Below are positions 44,996 through 54,588 of a stretch of DNA of 64,000 nucleotides, one piece after another. The notes under the pieces were generated by a model. The model saw only the letters and a program-made list of their open reading frames with translations. It searched no databases and was not told the origin of the DNA. Within the stretch, counting starts at the first letter, position 1. Each line of letters opens with the position of its first letter. This stretch comes from AP-15 sp963812675 (GTDB taxonomy: Bacteria; Pseudomonadota; Alphaproteobacteria; ATCC43930; CGMCC-115725): the NCBI GenBank assembly GCA_963812675.1, contig CAWEWR010000009.1:7116-71115 (forward strand), written 5' to 3'. The position numbers were made by a program, and so were the translations under genes.

Positions 44996-45035
44996 AGTTC
45001 TGTGATCCGCCCGCAGGGGGCAGTATCGGCTGCGA

Positions 45036-46343
45036 TCAGTGGAAGAACGTGTGGTCGATATGAGTGATCCCAACCAGGGTCATCGTCGAGCCGTCGGGCA
45101 GAGTGATCGTCGTGCTGCCGCCGCTGACGTTTGCCGTTGCCACGACATGGTCCACAGTGGCCGCATCCTGGCCCGCGAAATTGATCGCGTCGCCGTGCGC
45201 CTGATTGAACCCGACGACAGTATCGTGTCCTTTCTCGCCGCTATCCTGGATCAGGGTGCCGCCGCTGCCGGCGTTAATCAGATTGTGCCCGCCGCCGCCG
45301 TCGATCGTGTCGGCTCCGCTTCCACCAAAGACCGTGTTGTGACCAGCGCCGAGATAGATCTGATCCGTGCCGGCGCCACCATGGATCAAGGCTCCCCCGT
45401 CGCCGCCATAGATTGTATCCGGGCCTGCGCCGCCGTTGATCGTGTCGTGGCCGCCCCCGCCAAAGATCAGATCCGGGCCGCTGCCGCCGGTGATCAGATC
45501 GCCGCCTTGGCCGGCAAAGATCGTATCGGGGCCGCTGCCGCCGGTGATCGTGTCCTTGCCCTCGCCGCCAAAGATCAGGTCCGGGCCGACGCCGCCGGTG
45601 ATCAGATCGCCGCCCTGGCCGGCAAAGATCGTATCGGGGCCGCTGCCGCCGGTGATCGTGTCCTTGCCCTCGCCGCCATAGATCAAATCGGGGCCAGCGC
45701 CGCCGGTAATGATATCCTGCCCGTCCCCGCCATAGATCGTATCGGGCCCCGCACCGCCGGTGATCGTGTCCTTGCCCTCGCCGCCATAAATCAAATCGGG
45801 GCCGGCGCCGCCGGTAATGACATCCCGCCCCTCTCCGCCGTAGATCGTATCGGGGCCGCTGCCGCCCAGGATCGTATCGCGGCCATCGCCGCCGAAGATA
45901 ACGTCGGCACCGATGCCGCCGAAAATGAGATCATTCCCGACGCCGCCAAAGATCGTGTCAGGCCCGGCGCCCCCCTGGATCGTGTCGGGACCGCTGCCGC
46001 CAAAAATGAGATCCGGACCTGCGCCGCCGATGATCAAACTCGCGGCATTGCCGCCATAGATGGTATCGTGACCGGCGCCGCCGATGACCGTCGGGTCTCC
46101 GACCATCTGCAAGGACCAGTCGCCATACGCCATATCGATCGTCTTGCCGTCGTCGGACAGCACGGCCACGCCCTGGTACCCCTGCGGTAAGCCAGACGGG
46201 ACGACGCCGCCAGTAATGACCTCGAGGTTGAATTCACCGAGGATAGGCGGCGGGAGATGGCTCCCGTCCGCTGTCATGACGACGTTGACTTGTTGCCCCC
46301 CCTGGGCAAAGGCATTGTATTGGCCGCCTGGAATAGATGCCAT
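45036..46343 (-). CDS. RTX-type nonapeptide-repeat calcium-binding protein
   Basis: A 435-residue protein with a unique N-terminal domain (residues 1 to about 85), about thirty consecutive GGxGxDxIx nonapeptides (about 86-370) and a C-terminal region (about 371-435) ending DGSTMTLVGITHIDHTFFH, which resembles type I secretion ends. Most repeats read GG(A/S)GPD(T/L)I(Y/F), with Pro where Asn/Asp is usual; the Ca-ligand Asp is kept. The central repeats form 36-residue higher-order units. ATG 46343 has GAGGGAA upstream. No ABC exporter, membrane fusion protein or TolC gene is in the window, so export must depend on distant genes. Function may be surface layer, adhesion or matrix. Confidence 0.85.
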   Translation of the reverse strand: MASIPGGQYNAFAQGGQQVNVVMTADGSHLPPPILGEFNLEVITGGVVPSGLPQGYQGVAVLSDDGKTIDMAYGDWSLQMVGDPTVIGGAGHDTIYGGNAASLIIGGAGPDLIFGGSGPDTIQGGAGPDTIFGGVGNDLIFGGIGADVIFGGDGRDTILGGSGPDTIYGGEGRDVITGGAGPDLIYGGEGKDTITGGAGPDTIYGGDGQDIITGGAGPDLIYGGEGKDTITGGSGPDTIFAGQGGDLITGGVGPDLIFGGEGKDTITGGSGPDTIFAGQGGDLITGGSGPDLIFGGGGHDTINGGAGPDTIYGGDGGALIHGGAGTDQIYLGAGHNTVFGGSGADTIDGGGGHNLINAGSGGTLIQDSGEKGHDTVVGFNQAHGDAINFAGQDAATVDHVVATANVSGGSTTITLPDGSTMTLVGITHIDHTFFH

Positions 46344-46655
46344 AATTGATTCCCTCAGAAGCTGCCGCCGTATTGTCGCAAACCACTTATCGACGAATTC
46401 GATACCAACAAAACACGGTTCGCGGGTTACGTCGATGCTTTTCTGTTCCAATTTGATTCGGTTGTGCGGCGATTTTGTCGACGTATGCTTAGAACATTGA
46501 ATGAGAATCTGTATCTAATGAGAGAATAAAGCGGGAATGCGCAGCCTTGCTGGTGTCGGACCAGGGGTTTCTGCACCCATGCGCAGCGTAGCCCTATCGA
46601 TACGAGAACAGGCGGGGTAGGTTGTCGAATGGCGGTGCGAGCAAGGAGGAATTTG
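46344..46655. other. divergent region between the RTX-type gene and the oxidoreductase
   Basis: About 310 bases, comparatively AT-rich. A direct repeat ATGAGA occurs at 46501-46506 and 46518-46523. It must hold both promoters; I could not assign -35/-10 pairs with confidence. Confidence 0.35.
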
Positions 46656-48695
46656 ATGGCCATCGAGGAACGCGCCAGCGTCTGCACTTTTGATTGCCCC
46701 GATGCCTGCAGTCTGCGCATCAGCGTCGCCAATGACCGTATTGTAAAAGTGCACGGGTCTGATGCGGCGCCCTATACGGCCGGGGTCATCTGCAACAAGG
46801 TGGCTCGGGAGATGACCGAGTTCGTGCATGGACCGGGGCGCCTGCTGCATCCGCTGTGCCGCCTCGGGCCGAAAGGCTCGGACCAATTCGAGCGGATCTC
46901 GTGGGACACGGCGCTCGACGAAATCTACAAGCGGGTCAACGAGATCGTCGACCGCTGGGGTCCGCAGGCGGTGATGCCATTGAACTATGCCGGCCCGCAC
47001 GGCTTGCTGGCCGGAGACAGCATGTCGTCGCGGTTTTTCAATCGGCTGGGCGCCACGCAGCTCTATCGGCGCGCCCTGTGCGGCGGCGTGCGCAGCGAAG
47101 CGTGGTCGGGGACTTACGGCGCCGTCCCCGGATGCCCGCCCGAATTTGCCGAAGCCGCCAAGCTCAATGTCGTCTGGGGCAACAACGCGACGGTCACCAA
47201 CCTTCATCTCGTCCGGTGCATCCGCAAGTCAAAGCGTGCCGGCGGCAGGCTAGTCGTGGTCGACCCGCTGCGCACCAAGATCGCCGAGCAGGCGGATCTG
47301 CATCTGCAACTCCTGCCGGGCACCGATATTTTGCTGGCTTGGTCTTTGGCCGCAGAACTCGAGCGCTCAGGCGCTCTGGATACGGCGTTCATTGCCGCTC
47401 ACGTATTGGGAGCCGAGGATTTCATGGCTCGGGCCCGCCAATGGCCGGCGGCGCGAGCGGCTGCGGTCTGTGGGGTCAGGGAGAACGAGATCCTGACCCT
47501 CGCGCGCTGGCTCGCCGAGATCGAGCCGTTGGTGCTTGCGCCGGGCAATGGCCTCGAACGCGGCCGCAACGGCGGCAGCGCAGTCCGCGCGGCCATCGCG
47601 TTGCCGGCGCTGCTCGGAAAGCTGGGCCGGGGTAACGGCATCGTGCTCGGTGCGAGCAACGCTTTTCCCAAGACCCCGGACCGGCTGCAGCGGCCCGATC
47701 TGATACCAGACGGCACCCGTACCCTCAACATCAACGATATCGGCCGCCATCTCGCCGAGGGCGACGTCGACCCGCCGCTGCGCGCGTTGTTCATTTACAA
47801 CCACAATCCGATCGTCGTGCACCCCGACCAGAACCGGATGCGCCGCGGCCTCGCCCGTCCGGATGTGTTTGCCGTCGGCATTGAGCTGACGATGACCGAA
47901 AGCATGCGGTACTGCGATGTGGTGCTGCCTGCGGCCACCCATTTCGAGTATGCCGATCTCTATCCTTCTTATGGTCATCATTGGTTGCAGCGCACCGAAC
48001 CCGTCATCCCGCCGCCGGGCGAGGCGCTGCCGAACACCGAGATCTTCCGCCGGCTCGCCGCGCGCTTCGGCTTTGATGAGCCGTGCTTCAAGGCGACGGA
48101 TGAGGAATTGATGGACGATGCCGTCGATATCGCAGATCGCCGGCTGTTCGGAATGAGACCGAGCGAGATACCGATAGACCGGGCGGTGCAGATGACGGGA
48201 CCGGATGGCGCGCCAATGGTCCTGTGCGACAACATCCTCCCCGCCACGCCGTCGGGGAAAATCGAACTGAAGTCGGAGACATTGGCCGAGCGGTGGGGAT
48301 CGGCGGCATTGCTGCCGGATTGGCGGGAGCGAGAGACATCGCACCCGCTAATGCTGATTTCGCCGGCCTCGGACAAGCGCATTTCCTCCACTCTCGGCGG
48401 CCTCGGCGCTTCGCATCAGGCGCCGCCACTCTTGATGAACCCTGAGGATGCGAGCAAGCGAGACCTCCGTCACGGCATTGAGGTGTGCTTATGGAACGAG
48501 CGCGGCGAGGTCATCTTGCCGCTCATCGTGACTGCTGATGTGCCGCCGGGTGTCGTTGCCAGTGAGAAGGGGGCGTGGCTAGCGACGAGCCGCACTGGGC
48601 AGACGATTTCGGCTCTGGTCTCGTCGGATCTCAAGGCCGATCTCGCCGAAGGCGCCTGCTTCAACGATACCCAGGTCGAGGTCAGCCGCGTTTGA
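46656..48695 (+). CDS. molybdopterin-dependent oxidoreductase (DMSO reductase family)
   Basis: A 679-residue bis-MGD enzyme. The N-terminal CTFDCPDACSL with a later Cys in ICNKVA is a 4Fe-4S binding set. LCGGVRSEAW near 145 lies near the molybdenum, and NHNPIVVHPDQN, ELTMTESMRYCDVVLPAATHFEYAD and the C-terminal molydop-binding domain (about 570-679) follow. No Tat signal is seen, so it is probably cytoplasmic. ATG 46656 is fixed by AAGGAGGA. The family includes formate dehydrogenase-like and other oxidoreductases; the substrate cannot be read from sequence. Two bases separate its stop from the acetate kinase start, so the two are one operon. Confidence 0.85.
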   Translation: MAIEERASVCTFDCPDACSLRISVANDRIVKVHGSDAAPYTAGVICNKVAREMTEFVHGPGRLLHPLCRLGPKGSDQFERISWDTALDEIYKRVNEIVDRWGPQAVMPLNYAGPHGLLAGDSMSSRFFNRLGATQLYRRALCGGVRSEAWSGTYGAVPGCPPEFAEAAKLNVVWGNNATVTNLHLVRCIRKSKRAGGRLVVVDPLRTKIAEQADLHLQLLPGTDILLAWSLAAELERSGALDTAFIAAHVLGAEDFMARARQWPAARAAAVCGVRENEILTLARWLAEIEPLVLAPGNGLERGRNGGSAVRAAIALPALLGKLGRGNGIVLGASNAFPKTPDRLQRPDLIPDGTRTLNINDIGRHLAEGDVDPPLRALFIYNHNPIVVHPDQNRMRRGLARPDVFAVGIELTMTESMRYCDVVLPAATHFEYADLYPSYGHHWLQRTEPVIPPPGEALPNTEIFRRLAARFGFDEPCFKATDEELMDDAVDIADRRLFGMRPSEIPIDRAVQMTGPDGAPMVLCDNILPATPSGKIELKSETLAERWGSAALLPDWRERETSHPLMLISPASDKRISSTLGGLGASHQAPPLLMNPEDASKRDLRHGIEVCLWNERGEVILPLIVTADVPPGVVASEKGAWLATSRTGQTISALVSSDLKADLAEGACFNDTQVEVSRV

Positions 48696-48697
48696 GC

Positions 48698-49891
48698 ATG
48701 AACACAGCAGCTGCAGAGCCGCTGATCGGCGTAATCAACGCCGGCTCCTCTTCCGTCAAATTCAGTTTCTATGAGGGTGAGCGGCGAATTCTCGGCGGCC
48801 AGGTCGATGGGATCGGGGCACATCTTGCGGCGAGCGCCATTGGACCCAACGGCGAAAAGCTCGAACCCCCTGATTTGGGTACGAAAGCCCCCACAGTCCC
48901 GAGCGAGGTGCTCCCGGCGATATTGCCGTGGGCCAGACAGAAGCTCGGCGATCGGCGCCTCGCCGCGCTCGGCCACCGTGTCGTCCACGGCGGTCTGCAC
49001 CATTCCCGACCCGCCCGCGTTACGCCGGAACTGCTGGTCGAGCTGGAGGCTTTGGTGCCGCTGGCGCCATTGCACGAGCCGCACAATCTCGCCCCCATCA
49101 AGATGGCGATGAGGCTCGATCCCGAATTGCCGCAAGTAGCGTGCTTCGATACCGCCTTTCACCGCACTGCTCCGGAGGTCGAGCAGGCTTTCGCGCTACC
49201 CTACTCGTTCTATGAGGAAGGCATTCGGCGCTACGGCTTTCATGGTCTATCCTACGAGTACATTGCCTCGGTATTGCCGGAGCATGCACCCGAAATCGCC
49301 AATGGCCGCGTCGTCGTAGCGCATCTCGGCAATGGCTGCTCGGCTTGCGCAATGCGGAACCGGATCTCCATCGCAACGACGATGGGATTTACCGCCCTCG
49401 ACGGTTTACCCATGGGTACACGCTGCGGCGAGCTCGATGCCGGCGTCGTGCTGCATCTCATCCAGCAGAAGGGAATGTCGGCAGAACAGCTGGTGGATCT
49501 CCTCTACCGCCGCTCGGGCATGCTGGGACTGTCTGGTATTTCTTCGGACTTTCGCGAGCTGCTGGCCAGCGACAATCCGCGGGCGCGCTTTGCCGTCGAG
49601 GTGTTTTGCTATCGCGTCGCCGGCCATATAGCCTCGCTGGCGGGAGCACTCGGTGGTCTCGACGGGATCGTCTTCACGGCTGGGGTCGGCGAGAACGCGG
49701 CACCGGTGCGCAGCGCAATCTGCGGCGCCTGCAGCTGGCTGGGACTGGACTTGGACGAGGCGGCCAACCGGGAACACAAGGAGCGCATCAGCAGGCCGAA
49801 TAGCCGCATCGCCGCCTATGTCATCAAGACCGACGAGAACTTGATGATTGCCCGCCACGCCCGCGCGCTGGTGGAAAGCCGACACCATTAG
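48698..49891 (+). CDS. ackA: acetate kinase
   Basis: A 397-residue acetate/propionate kinase that interconverts acetyl phosphate and acetate with ATP. INAGSSSVKFSFY at residues 12-24, HRVVHGG near 91, FDTAFH near 148, GFHGLSYEYI near 178, HLGNGCSACAM near 207 and FTAGVGENA near 325 are the ASKHA-fold motifs. No phosphotransacetylase gene is adjacent. Coupling to a molybdoenzyme suggests an acyl-phosphate intermediate or an oxidation that yields acetate, an inference only. Confidence 0.93.
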   Translation: MNTAAAEPLIGVINAGSSSVKFSFYEGERRILGGQVDGIGAHLAASAIGPNGEKLEPPDLGTKAPTVPSEVLPAILPWARQKLGDRRLAALGHRVVHGGLHHSRPARVTPELLVELEALVPLAPLHEPHNLAPIKMAMRLDPELPQVACFDTAFHRTAPEVEQAFALPYSFYEEGIRRYGFHGLSYEYIASVLPEHAPEIANGRVVVAHLGNGCSACAMRNRISIATTMGFTALDGLPMGTRCGELDAGVVLHLIQQKGMSAEQLVDLLYRRSGMLGLSGISSDFRELLASDNPRARFAVEVFCYRVAGHIASLAGALGGLDGIVFTAGVGENAAPVRSAICGACSWLGLDLDEAANREHKERISRPNSRIAAYVIKTDENLMIARHARALVESRHH

Positions 49892-50207
49892 GACGAAGGG
49901 AAATCACGTCCGAATCTCGCAACCCAGTGCCGCCGACGGGCGTTGGTCATCCACACGATTCATCAGGCAATGGCGCACGATCGCTCATATCAAATCCCGC
50001 TACACCGGCGAAAGCCGGTGCCCATAGCAAAAGTGGATCCCGGCTTTCGCCGGGAAAGCGCGGAGGGGACGTTGAGCTGCGTCAACTGAACGAAGCTGTG
50101 CACTAGGGCCCTTGATCTGTTTCAATGCCACACCAGCGCCGCCGTTCAGCTCTCCAATAACGCGCCTGCACCGGGTTGCGGGTCGAGTCTTCACATAGGA
50201 GCGCCAC
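49892..50207. other. intergenic region with a double-hairpin repeat
   Basis: About 315 bases between ackA and the glycosidase gene. It contains the hairpin repeat at 50003-50054; the rest shows no gene. Confidence 0.4.
50003..50054. repeat. REP-like double hairpin
   Basis: CACCGGC-GAAA-GCCGGTG (50003-50020) and CCCGGC-TTTC-GCCGGG (50039-50054) are two hairpins with complementary tetraloops separated by 18 bases. This pattern is a common dispersed intergenic element in Alphaproteobacteria. Confidence 0.75.
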
Positions 50208-52940
50208 ATGGCCGAGCATAGGCATCCGGAGCGGATCACGACCTTGGAGGAATTGCGTCTCGACGAGGCGCGCGAAAAAGGGGTGCCGTGGAAGCAATGG
50301 GGTCCCTATCTCAGCGAACGTCAGTGGGGCACCGTCCGTGAGGACTACAGCGACAACGGCGACGCCTGGAACTACTTCACGCACGATCAGGCCCGCTCGC
50401 GAGCCTATCACTGGGGTGAGGACGGCCTCGCCGGTTTTAGCGACGATCACCAGCTTCTGTGCTTTTCCGTCGCTCTATGGAATGGCAAGGATCCAATCCT
50501 CAAGGAGCGGCTGTTCGGCCTGACCAACAGCGAGGGCAATCACGGGGAGGACGTCAAGGAATACTATTATTACCTAGACGCTACGCCGACCCATTCATAC
50601 ATGAAATATCTGTATAAATACCCGCAAAATCCATATCCCTACAGCGATCTCATCGAAACGAGCCGGCGCCGTGGCCGCAACGATTGGGAATACGAATTAC
50701 TCGACACCGGCATATTCGACGGTGATCGGTACTTCGACGTTTTCGTGGAGTACGCGAAAGCCGGGCCCACAGATATCTTAATCCAGATCAGTCTGTGTAA
50801 TCGCGGGCCCGAGGCAGCCGAGCTGCACGTGCTACCGACGCTGTGGTTTCGCAATACTTGGTCATGGTGGCCGGACCAGCCCAAACCGTTCCTGCGAGAG
50901 GTGAAGGGCGGCAGTGGTGTCGGCACGATTGCGGCGTCGCGCGCCGAACTCGGCAACTATTCCCTCCACTGCGAGGGAGATCCGCGCCTGCTGTTCACCG
51001 AAAACGGCACCAACAACGAGCGGCTCTTCGGTACTCCCAATGCGACACCCTGGGTCAAGGACGGGATCAACAACTATGTCGTGTCCGGCCGGCGAGAGGC
51101 GGTCAACCCGAACCAGAGCGGGACCAAAGCTGCCGCGCACTATCAGCTCAATGTCGGTGCAGGGGCGACCTCGCTGATCCGCCTGCGGCTCAGCGATACC
51201 GCAGCGGGCAGTCCTTTCGGCAGCCAATTCGATCAGATCATCGAAGAACGCCGACGCGAGGCCGACGCGTTCTATCAGGCGATAACCCCTGCCCGGGTCG
51301 GCGAGGACGAGGGCAACGTAATGCGGCAGGCGTTGGCCGGGATGCTGTGGAGCAAGCAATACTTCTTTCTCGACGCCGACAAATGGCTCGAGGAGCATGG
51401 CGTCGATCCGATGCGGCCGTCGACCCGGCAGGTCCGCAATCGCGAGTGGTTTCACATGGTCAGCGATCATGTCATCTCGATGCCGGACAAGTGGGAATAT
51501 CCCTGGTTCGCCGCGTGGGACCTGGCGTTTCATACGCTCGCCTTGTCGACCGTCGATATCGATTTCGCCAAGCAGCAGCTCAACCTGCTGCTCGACCAGG
51601 TTTACCAGCATCCGACCGGACAGATCCCGGCCTATGAGTGGAACTTCAGCGATGTCAATCCGCCGGTGCACGCCTGGGCCACGATCTTTGTGTATCGGAT
51701 GGAGCAGGCGCTGCGCGGCAAGACCGATCTCGATTTCCTGAAGCGGGTCTTCGGCAAGCTCACCTGGAATTTCGGCTGGTGGATCAACCGCAAGGACCGC
51801 TCTGGCAGGAGCCTCTTCGAAGGCGGGTTTCTCGGGCTCGACAATATCGGCGTCTTCGACCGAAGTGCGCCCCTGCCCACCGGTGGTTATTTGGAACAGG
51901 CCGACGGCACCGCGTGGGTTGCCCTGTTCTGCCAGAACATGCTCGAGATCGCCTTCGAGCTCGCCGCGCACGATCCGACTTACGAGGACCTGGCGTCAAA
52001 TTATGCGATCGAGTTCCTGCTGATCGCCCGAGCGATGAACGGGATCGGTCCGGGCGGCATGTGGGACGAGGAGGACGGCTTCTATTACGACGTGCTTCGC
52101 TTGCCGGACGGAAACGCCACGCGCCTCAAGGTTCGCTCGATGGTGGGGCTGCTGCCGCTCTGTGCCGTTACGGCGGTAGACAAGCAGCAGCGCGAGCGGG
52201 CCCCCCGGCTGACGGCGCAAATGGTCGAGCGCGTCAGGCGCATGCCGAAGCTCCTCGAATCCATCCATCCCACCGGGCCAGGGCACCTGGGCGTCGCGGA
52301 ACGCGGGGTCCTTGGCCTCGTCAACCAGGACCGGCTGCGCCGGATCTTGACCCGCATGCTCGACGAGAACGAGTTCCTCAGCCCATACGGGATCCGCTCG
52401 CTGTCGCGCTATCATGCGGAGCATCCCTATGTCTTTTCGGCGGGCGGTCAGGAATACCGGGTCGGCTATCTGCCGGCGGAATCCGACACAGGCATGTTCG
52501 GCGGCAACTCGAACTGGCGCGGGCCGATCTGGATGCCGGTCAATGCGCTGATCATCCGCGCGTTGATGCATTACTTCGCCTATTATGGCGACAACTTCAA
52601 GATCGAATGCCCAACCGGATCGGGCAAGTTGATGAACCTGTTCGGGGTCGCTCAAGATATTGTCAGTCGGCTGACCCGGATCTTTCTGCGCGATGACAGC
52701 GGCCGGCGGCCAATATTCGGGGGGAGCGAGAAATTTCAGCGCGATCCCTATTGGCGCGATCACTTATTATTTTATGAATACTTCCATGGCGACAATGGCG
52801 CCGGCCTCGGCGCCAGCCACCAAACGGGATGGACGGGGATCGTCGCCGGTCTGATCGATATCTTCGGGAAGCTCGATGCCCAAACCTTCCTGCAGGGCGG
52901 CCGAGAGGCAAGCTTTGGGCGAGAGACGGAAAGGGTGTAG
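50208..52940 (+). CDS. GH63-like (MGH1-type) glycosidase
   Basis: A 910-residue cytoplasmic protein without a signal peptide. The N-terminus (W..WGPYLSERQWGTVREDYS, about 28-47) and the long C-terminal (alpha/alpha)6-barrel place it with the bacterial glucosidase/mannosylglycerate hydrolase-like GH63 group: SMPDKWEYPWFAAWDLAFH near 423, QIPAYEWNFSDVNPPVHAW near 467 and GGNSNWRGPIWMPVNAL near 765. Enzymes of this fold release glucose or mannose from small glycosides, including compatible solutes. AGGAG lies six bases before ATG 50208. The next genes encode membrane proteins on the same strand. Confidence 0.85.
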   Translation: MAEHRHPERITTLEELRLDEAREKGVPWKQWGPYLSERQWGTVREDYSDNGDAWNYFTHDQARSRAYHWGEDGLAGFSDDHQLLCFSVALWNGKDPILKERLFGLTNSEGNHGEDVKEYYYYLDATPTHSYMKYLYKYPQNPYPYSDLIETSRRRGRNDWEYELLDTGIFDGDRYFDVFVEYAKAGPTDILIQISLCNRGPEAAELHVLPTLWFRNTWSWWPDQPKPFLREVKGGSGVGTIAASRAELGNYSLHCEGDPRLLFTENGTNNERLFGTPNATPWVKDGINNYVVSGRREAVNPNQSGTKAAAHYQLNVGAGATSLIRLRLSDTAAGSPFGSQFDQIIEERRREADAFYQAITPARVGEDEGNVMRQALAGMLWSKQYFFLDADKWLEEHGVDPMRPSTRQVRNREWFHMVSDHVISMPDKWEYPWFAAWDLAFHTLALSTVDIDFAKQQLNLLLDQVYQHPTGQIPAYEWNFSDVNPPVHAWATIFVYRMEQALRGKTDLDFLKRVFGKLTWNFGWWINRKDRSGRSLFEGGFLGLDNIGVFDRSAPLPTGGYLEQADGTAWVALFCQNMLEIAFELAAHDPTYEDLASNYAIEFLLIARAMNGIGPGGMWDEEDGFYYDVLRLPDGNATRLKVRSMVGLLPLCAVTAVDKQQRERAPRLTAQMVERVRRMPKLLESIHPTGPGHLGVAERGVLGLVNQDRLRRILTRMLDENEFLSPYGIRSLSRYHAEHPYVFSAGGQEYRVGYLPAESDTGMFGGNSNWRGPIWMPVNALIIRALMHYFAYYGDNFKIECPTGSGKLMNLFGVAQDIVSRLTRIFLRDDSGRRPIFGGSEKFQRDPYWRDHLLFYEYFHGDNGAGLGASHQTGWTGIVAGLIDIFGKLDAQTFLQGGREASFGRETERV

Positions 52941-53006
52941 TTCTCGATCTGCGCCCGTCGTCACCCTATCCGGCAACCGGTGAAGGTCGTCATCCAGGAG
53001 AAGCAT

Positions 53007-53753
53007 ATGAGGACAAAGCCCATCCTGTATGACAGCCGTCCGGCCGAGCCGATCCGGGTACCTGCCGGGGCCGCACATCGGATCGGCACCCGGCTTCTGA
53101 ACGAATTCCGTGAGGTATTGCCGCCGACGATCTTCTTTTTTGTCGGCTTCAACTTCGTTGTGTTCACGACGAATCTTCTCGTCGCCCAATATTCCGTTGC
53201 GGTCAGCAGCTTCATGCTGGCAACGGTAGCGGCGCTCGTCGTCGGCAAGGCGGTACTGGTCGCCGACCACATGCCACTTCTGCGGCGCTACGATCGCGCT
53301 CCGCTGATCCAACCGATCCTGTTCAAGACCGCCTTTTACTGGGTCACCGTGTTCTTCGCACGCCTGCTCGAGCGCTTCGTGCACTTCTCGATAATCGAGC
53401 GCAATCCGCCGGGCGAGTTCTTCCCTTATTTGATCACCACTTTTTCGTGGCACCGGTTTTCCGCCATCTCTCTGTGGATACTGGTCCTCTTCCTGATCTA
53501 TGTCACTGTGTCGGAATTCGGCAGCCTCTTTGGCCCGGGTGAGCTGCGGCGGCTGTTCTTCACCCACCGGCCGTCAGGGCTGCAGCTGAACCGGCGCCAA
53601 CGCTTCCGCGAGCTCCTGCGCTTGAGCCGCCTTACCGACGCACACTCGGTCGACGAGTTCCGCGATCCGACCAACCCCGCGCACCGGCAGCTGATCGATA
53701 TCCTGCAGGGGCTCGCGCGACTGTCGCCCAACCCGAAACGGCCCGGCGCATGA
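53007..53753 (+). CDS. integral membrane protein, unknown
   Basis: A 248-residue protein with four likely membrane helices (about 35-60, 65-90, 105-130 and 150-172 from the chosen ATG) and a soluble, Arg-rich C-terminal third of about 70 residues. ATG 53007 has CCAGGAG upstream; the GTG at 52980 does not. I do not recognise the family. Co-directional with the glycosidase upstream and the channel-like protein downstream. Confidence 0.7.
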   Translation: MRTKPILYDSRPAEPIRVPAGAAHRIGTRLLNEFREVLPPTIFFFVGFNFVVFTTNLLVAQYSVAVSSFMLATVAALVVGKAVLVADHMPLLRRYDRAPLIQPILFKTAFYWVTVFFARLLERFVHFSIIERNPPGEFFPYLITTFSWHRFSAISLWILVLFLIYVTVSEFGSLFGPGELRRLFFTHRPSGLQLNRRQRFRELLRLSRLTDAHSVDEFRDPTNPAHRQLIDILQGLARLSPNPKRPGA

Positions 53754-53830
53754 CGAATACGGAATCCGATTACCGATTCAGGGTAATCCCCGAGGTGATC
53801 TGAGGACCGCTGCCGAAGAAAGTCGTCATC

Positions 53831-54550
53831 GTGCATCGCCTTCAGCGCCATTCGCCTGTCTTCAATGACTGGCAAAAGTCGCTCGCTGCCTGGCGGGACC
53901 GGGTCAGAGATCCGAGCCTGACGGTACTGCTGGTCACCGAGGTCTGCTTGGTTTTTGTCGCTGCGCCGCTGGCAGCGAGGGGCTTGCCGATAGCGCGACC
54001 CGTCGTCGAAACACTGGCATTAGCGGTGTTGGCTCTCGTTGTCGTACTGTCGTACAGACGCGGAGCGATCGTGACGATCCTGCTTGGGCTGGCAGCCACA
54101 TTGGCGAGCCGCTTAATCGAGCCGGAATGGGCACCGATCGCAGCAAGCTCGCTCCGCCACGGCGGTAACATCGTCACCTTCTCGGCGCTGACCTGGGTAG
54201 TTTTGCATGCGGTCTATGCCCCTGGCCGCATAACCTTGCACCGCCTTCAAGGTGCAGCCGTGCTGTATCTGAACCTCGGGGTGATCTGCGCCTCGGCCTT
54301 CAGCCTGATCTGGGAAATGAGCCCCACTGCCTTCGCCACCCTCGCCGCGCCGACGGGTGGCCCGGACGAATTCGCCACGATGCTGTATTTCAGCCTGACG
54401 ACCTTGACCACGACCGGCTACGGCGACATTGTGCCGGTCGACCCGTTCGCCCGTAGCCTGGCCAATCTGGAGTCGGTTTTGGGGCCATTCTATCTCGCCA
54501 TCACGATTGCCCAACTCGTGACGCTGGAAGTCGAAGACCGGCGCCGCTAA
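53831..54550 (+). CDS. two-pore-domain-type potassium-channel-like protein
   Basis: A 239-residue membrane protein with about five N-terminal hydrophobic segments and a C-terminal pore unit: outer helix near 145-160, then FSLTTLTTTGYGDIVPVDPF near 195-215 and an inner helix near 220-235. TTTGYGD is the potassium selectivity filter. Only one filter is present, so it would work as a tetramer. No regulatory RCK domain is seen. First codon is GTG at 53831. Confidence 0.8.
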   Translation: MHRLQRHSPVFNDWQKSLAAWRDRVRDPSLTVLLVTEVCLVFVAAPLAARGLPIARPVVETLALAVLALVVVLSYRRGAIVTILLGLAATLASRLIEPEWAPIAASSLRHGGNIVTFSALTWVVLHAVYAPGRITLHRLQGAAVLYLNLGVICASAFSLIWEMSPTAFATLAAPTGGPDEFATMLYFSLTTLTTTGYGDIVPVDPFARSLANLESVLGPFYLAITIAQLVTLEVEDRRR

Positions 54551-54588
54551 CCTCCAATCGTCCTCGTCTCCTTACCGAGGTACTCCGC

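Noticed and set aside
45436..46003. CRISPR-like periodicity near 45.4-46.0 kb
   Set aside because: The period is 27 bases and multiples, coding for nonapeptides in a long open frame; no repeat-spacer structure.
45039..46190. Plus-strand open frame of 383 codons antisense to the RTX-type gene
   Set aside because: It is the shadow of the GC-rich nonapeptide repeats, with Asp/Arg/Ala-rich periodic text and no ribosome binding site.
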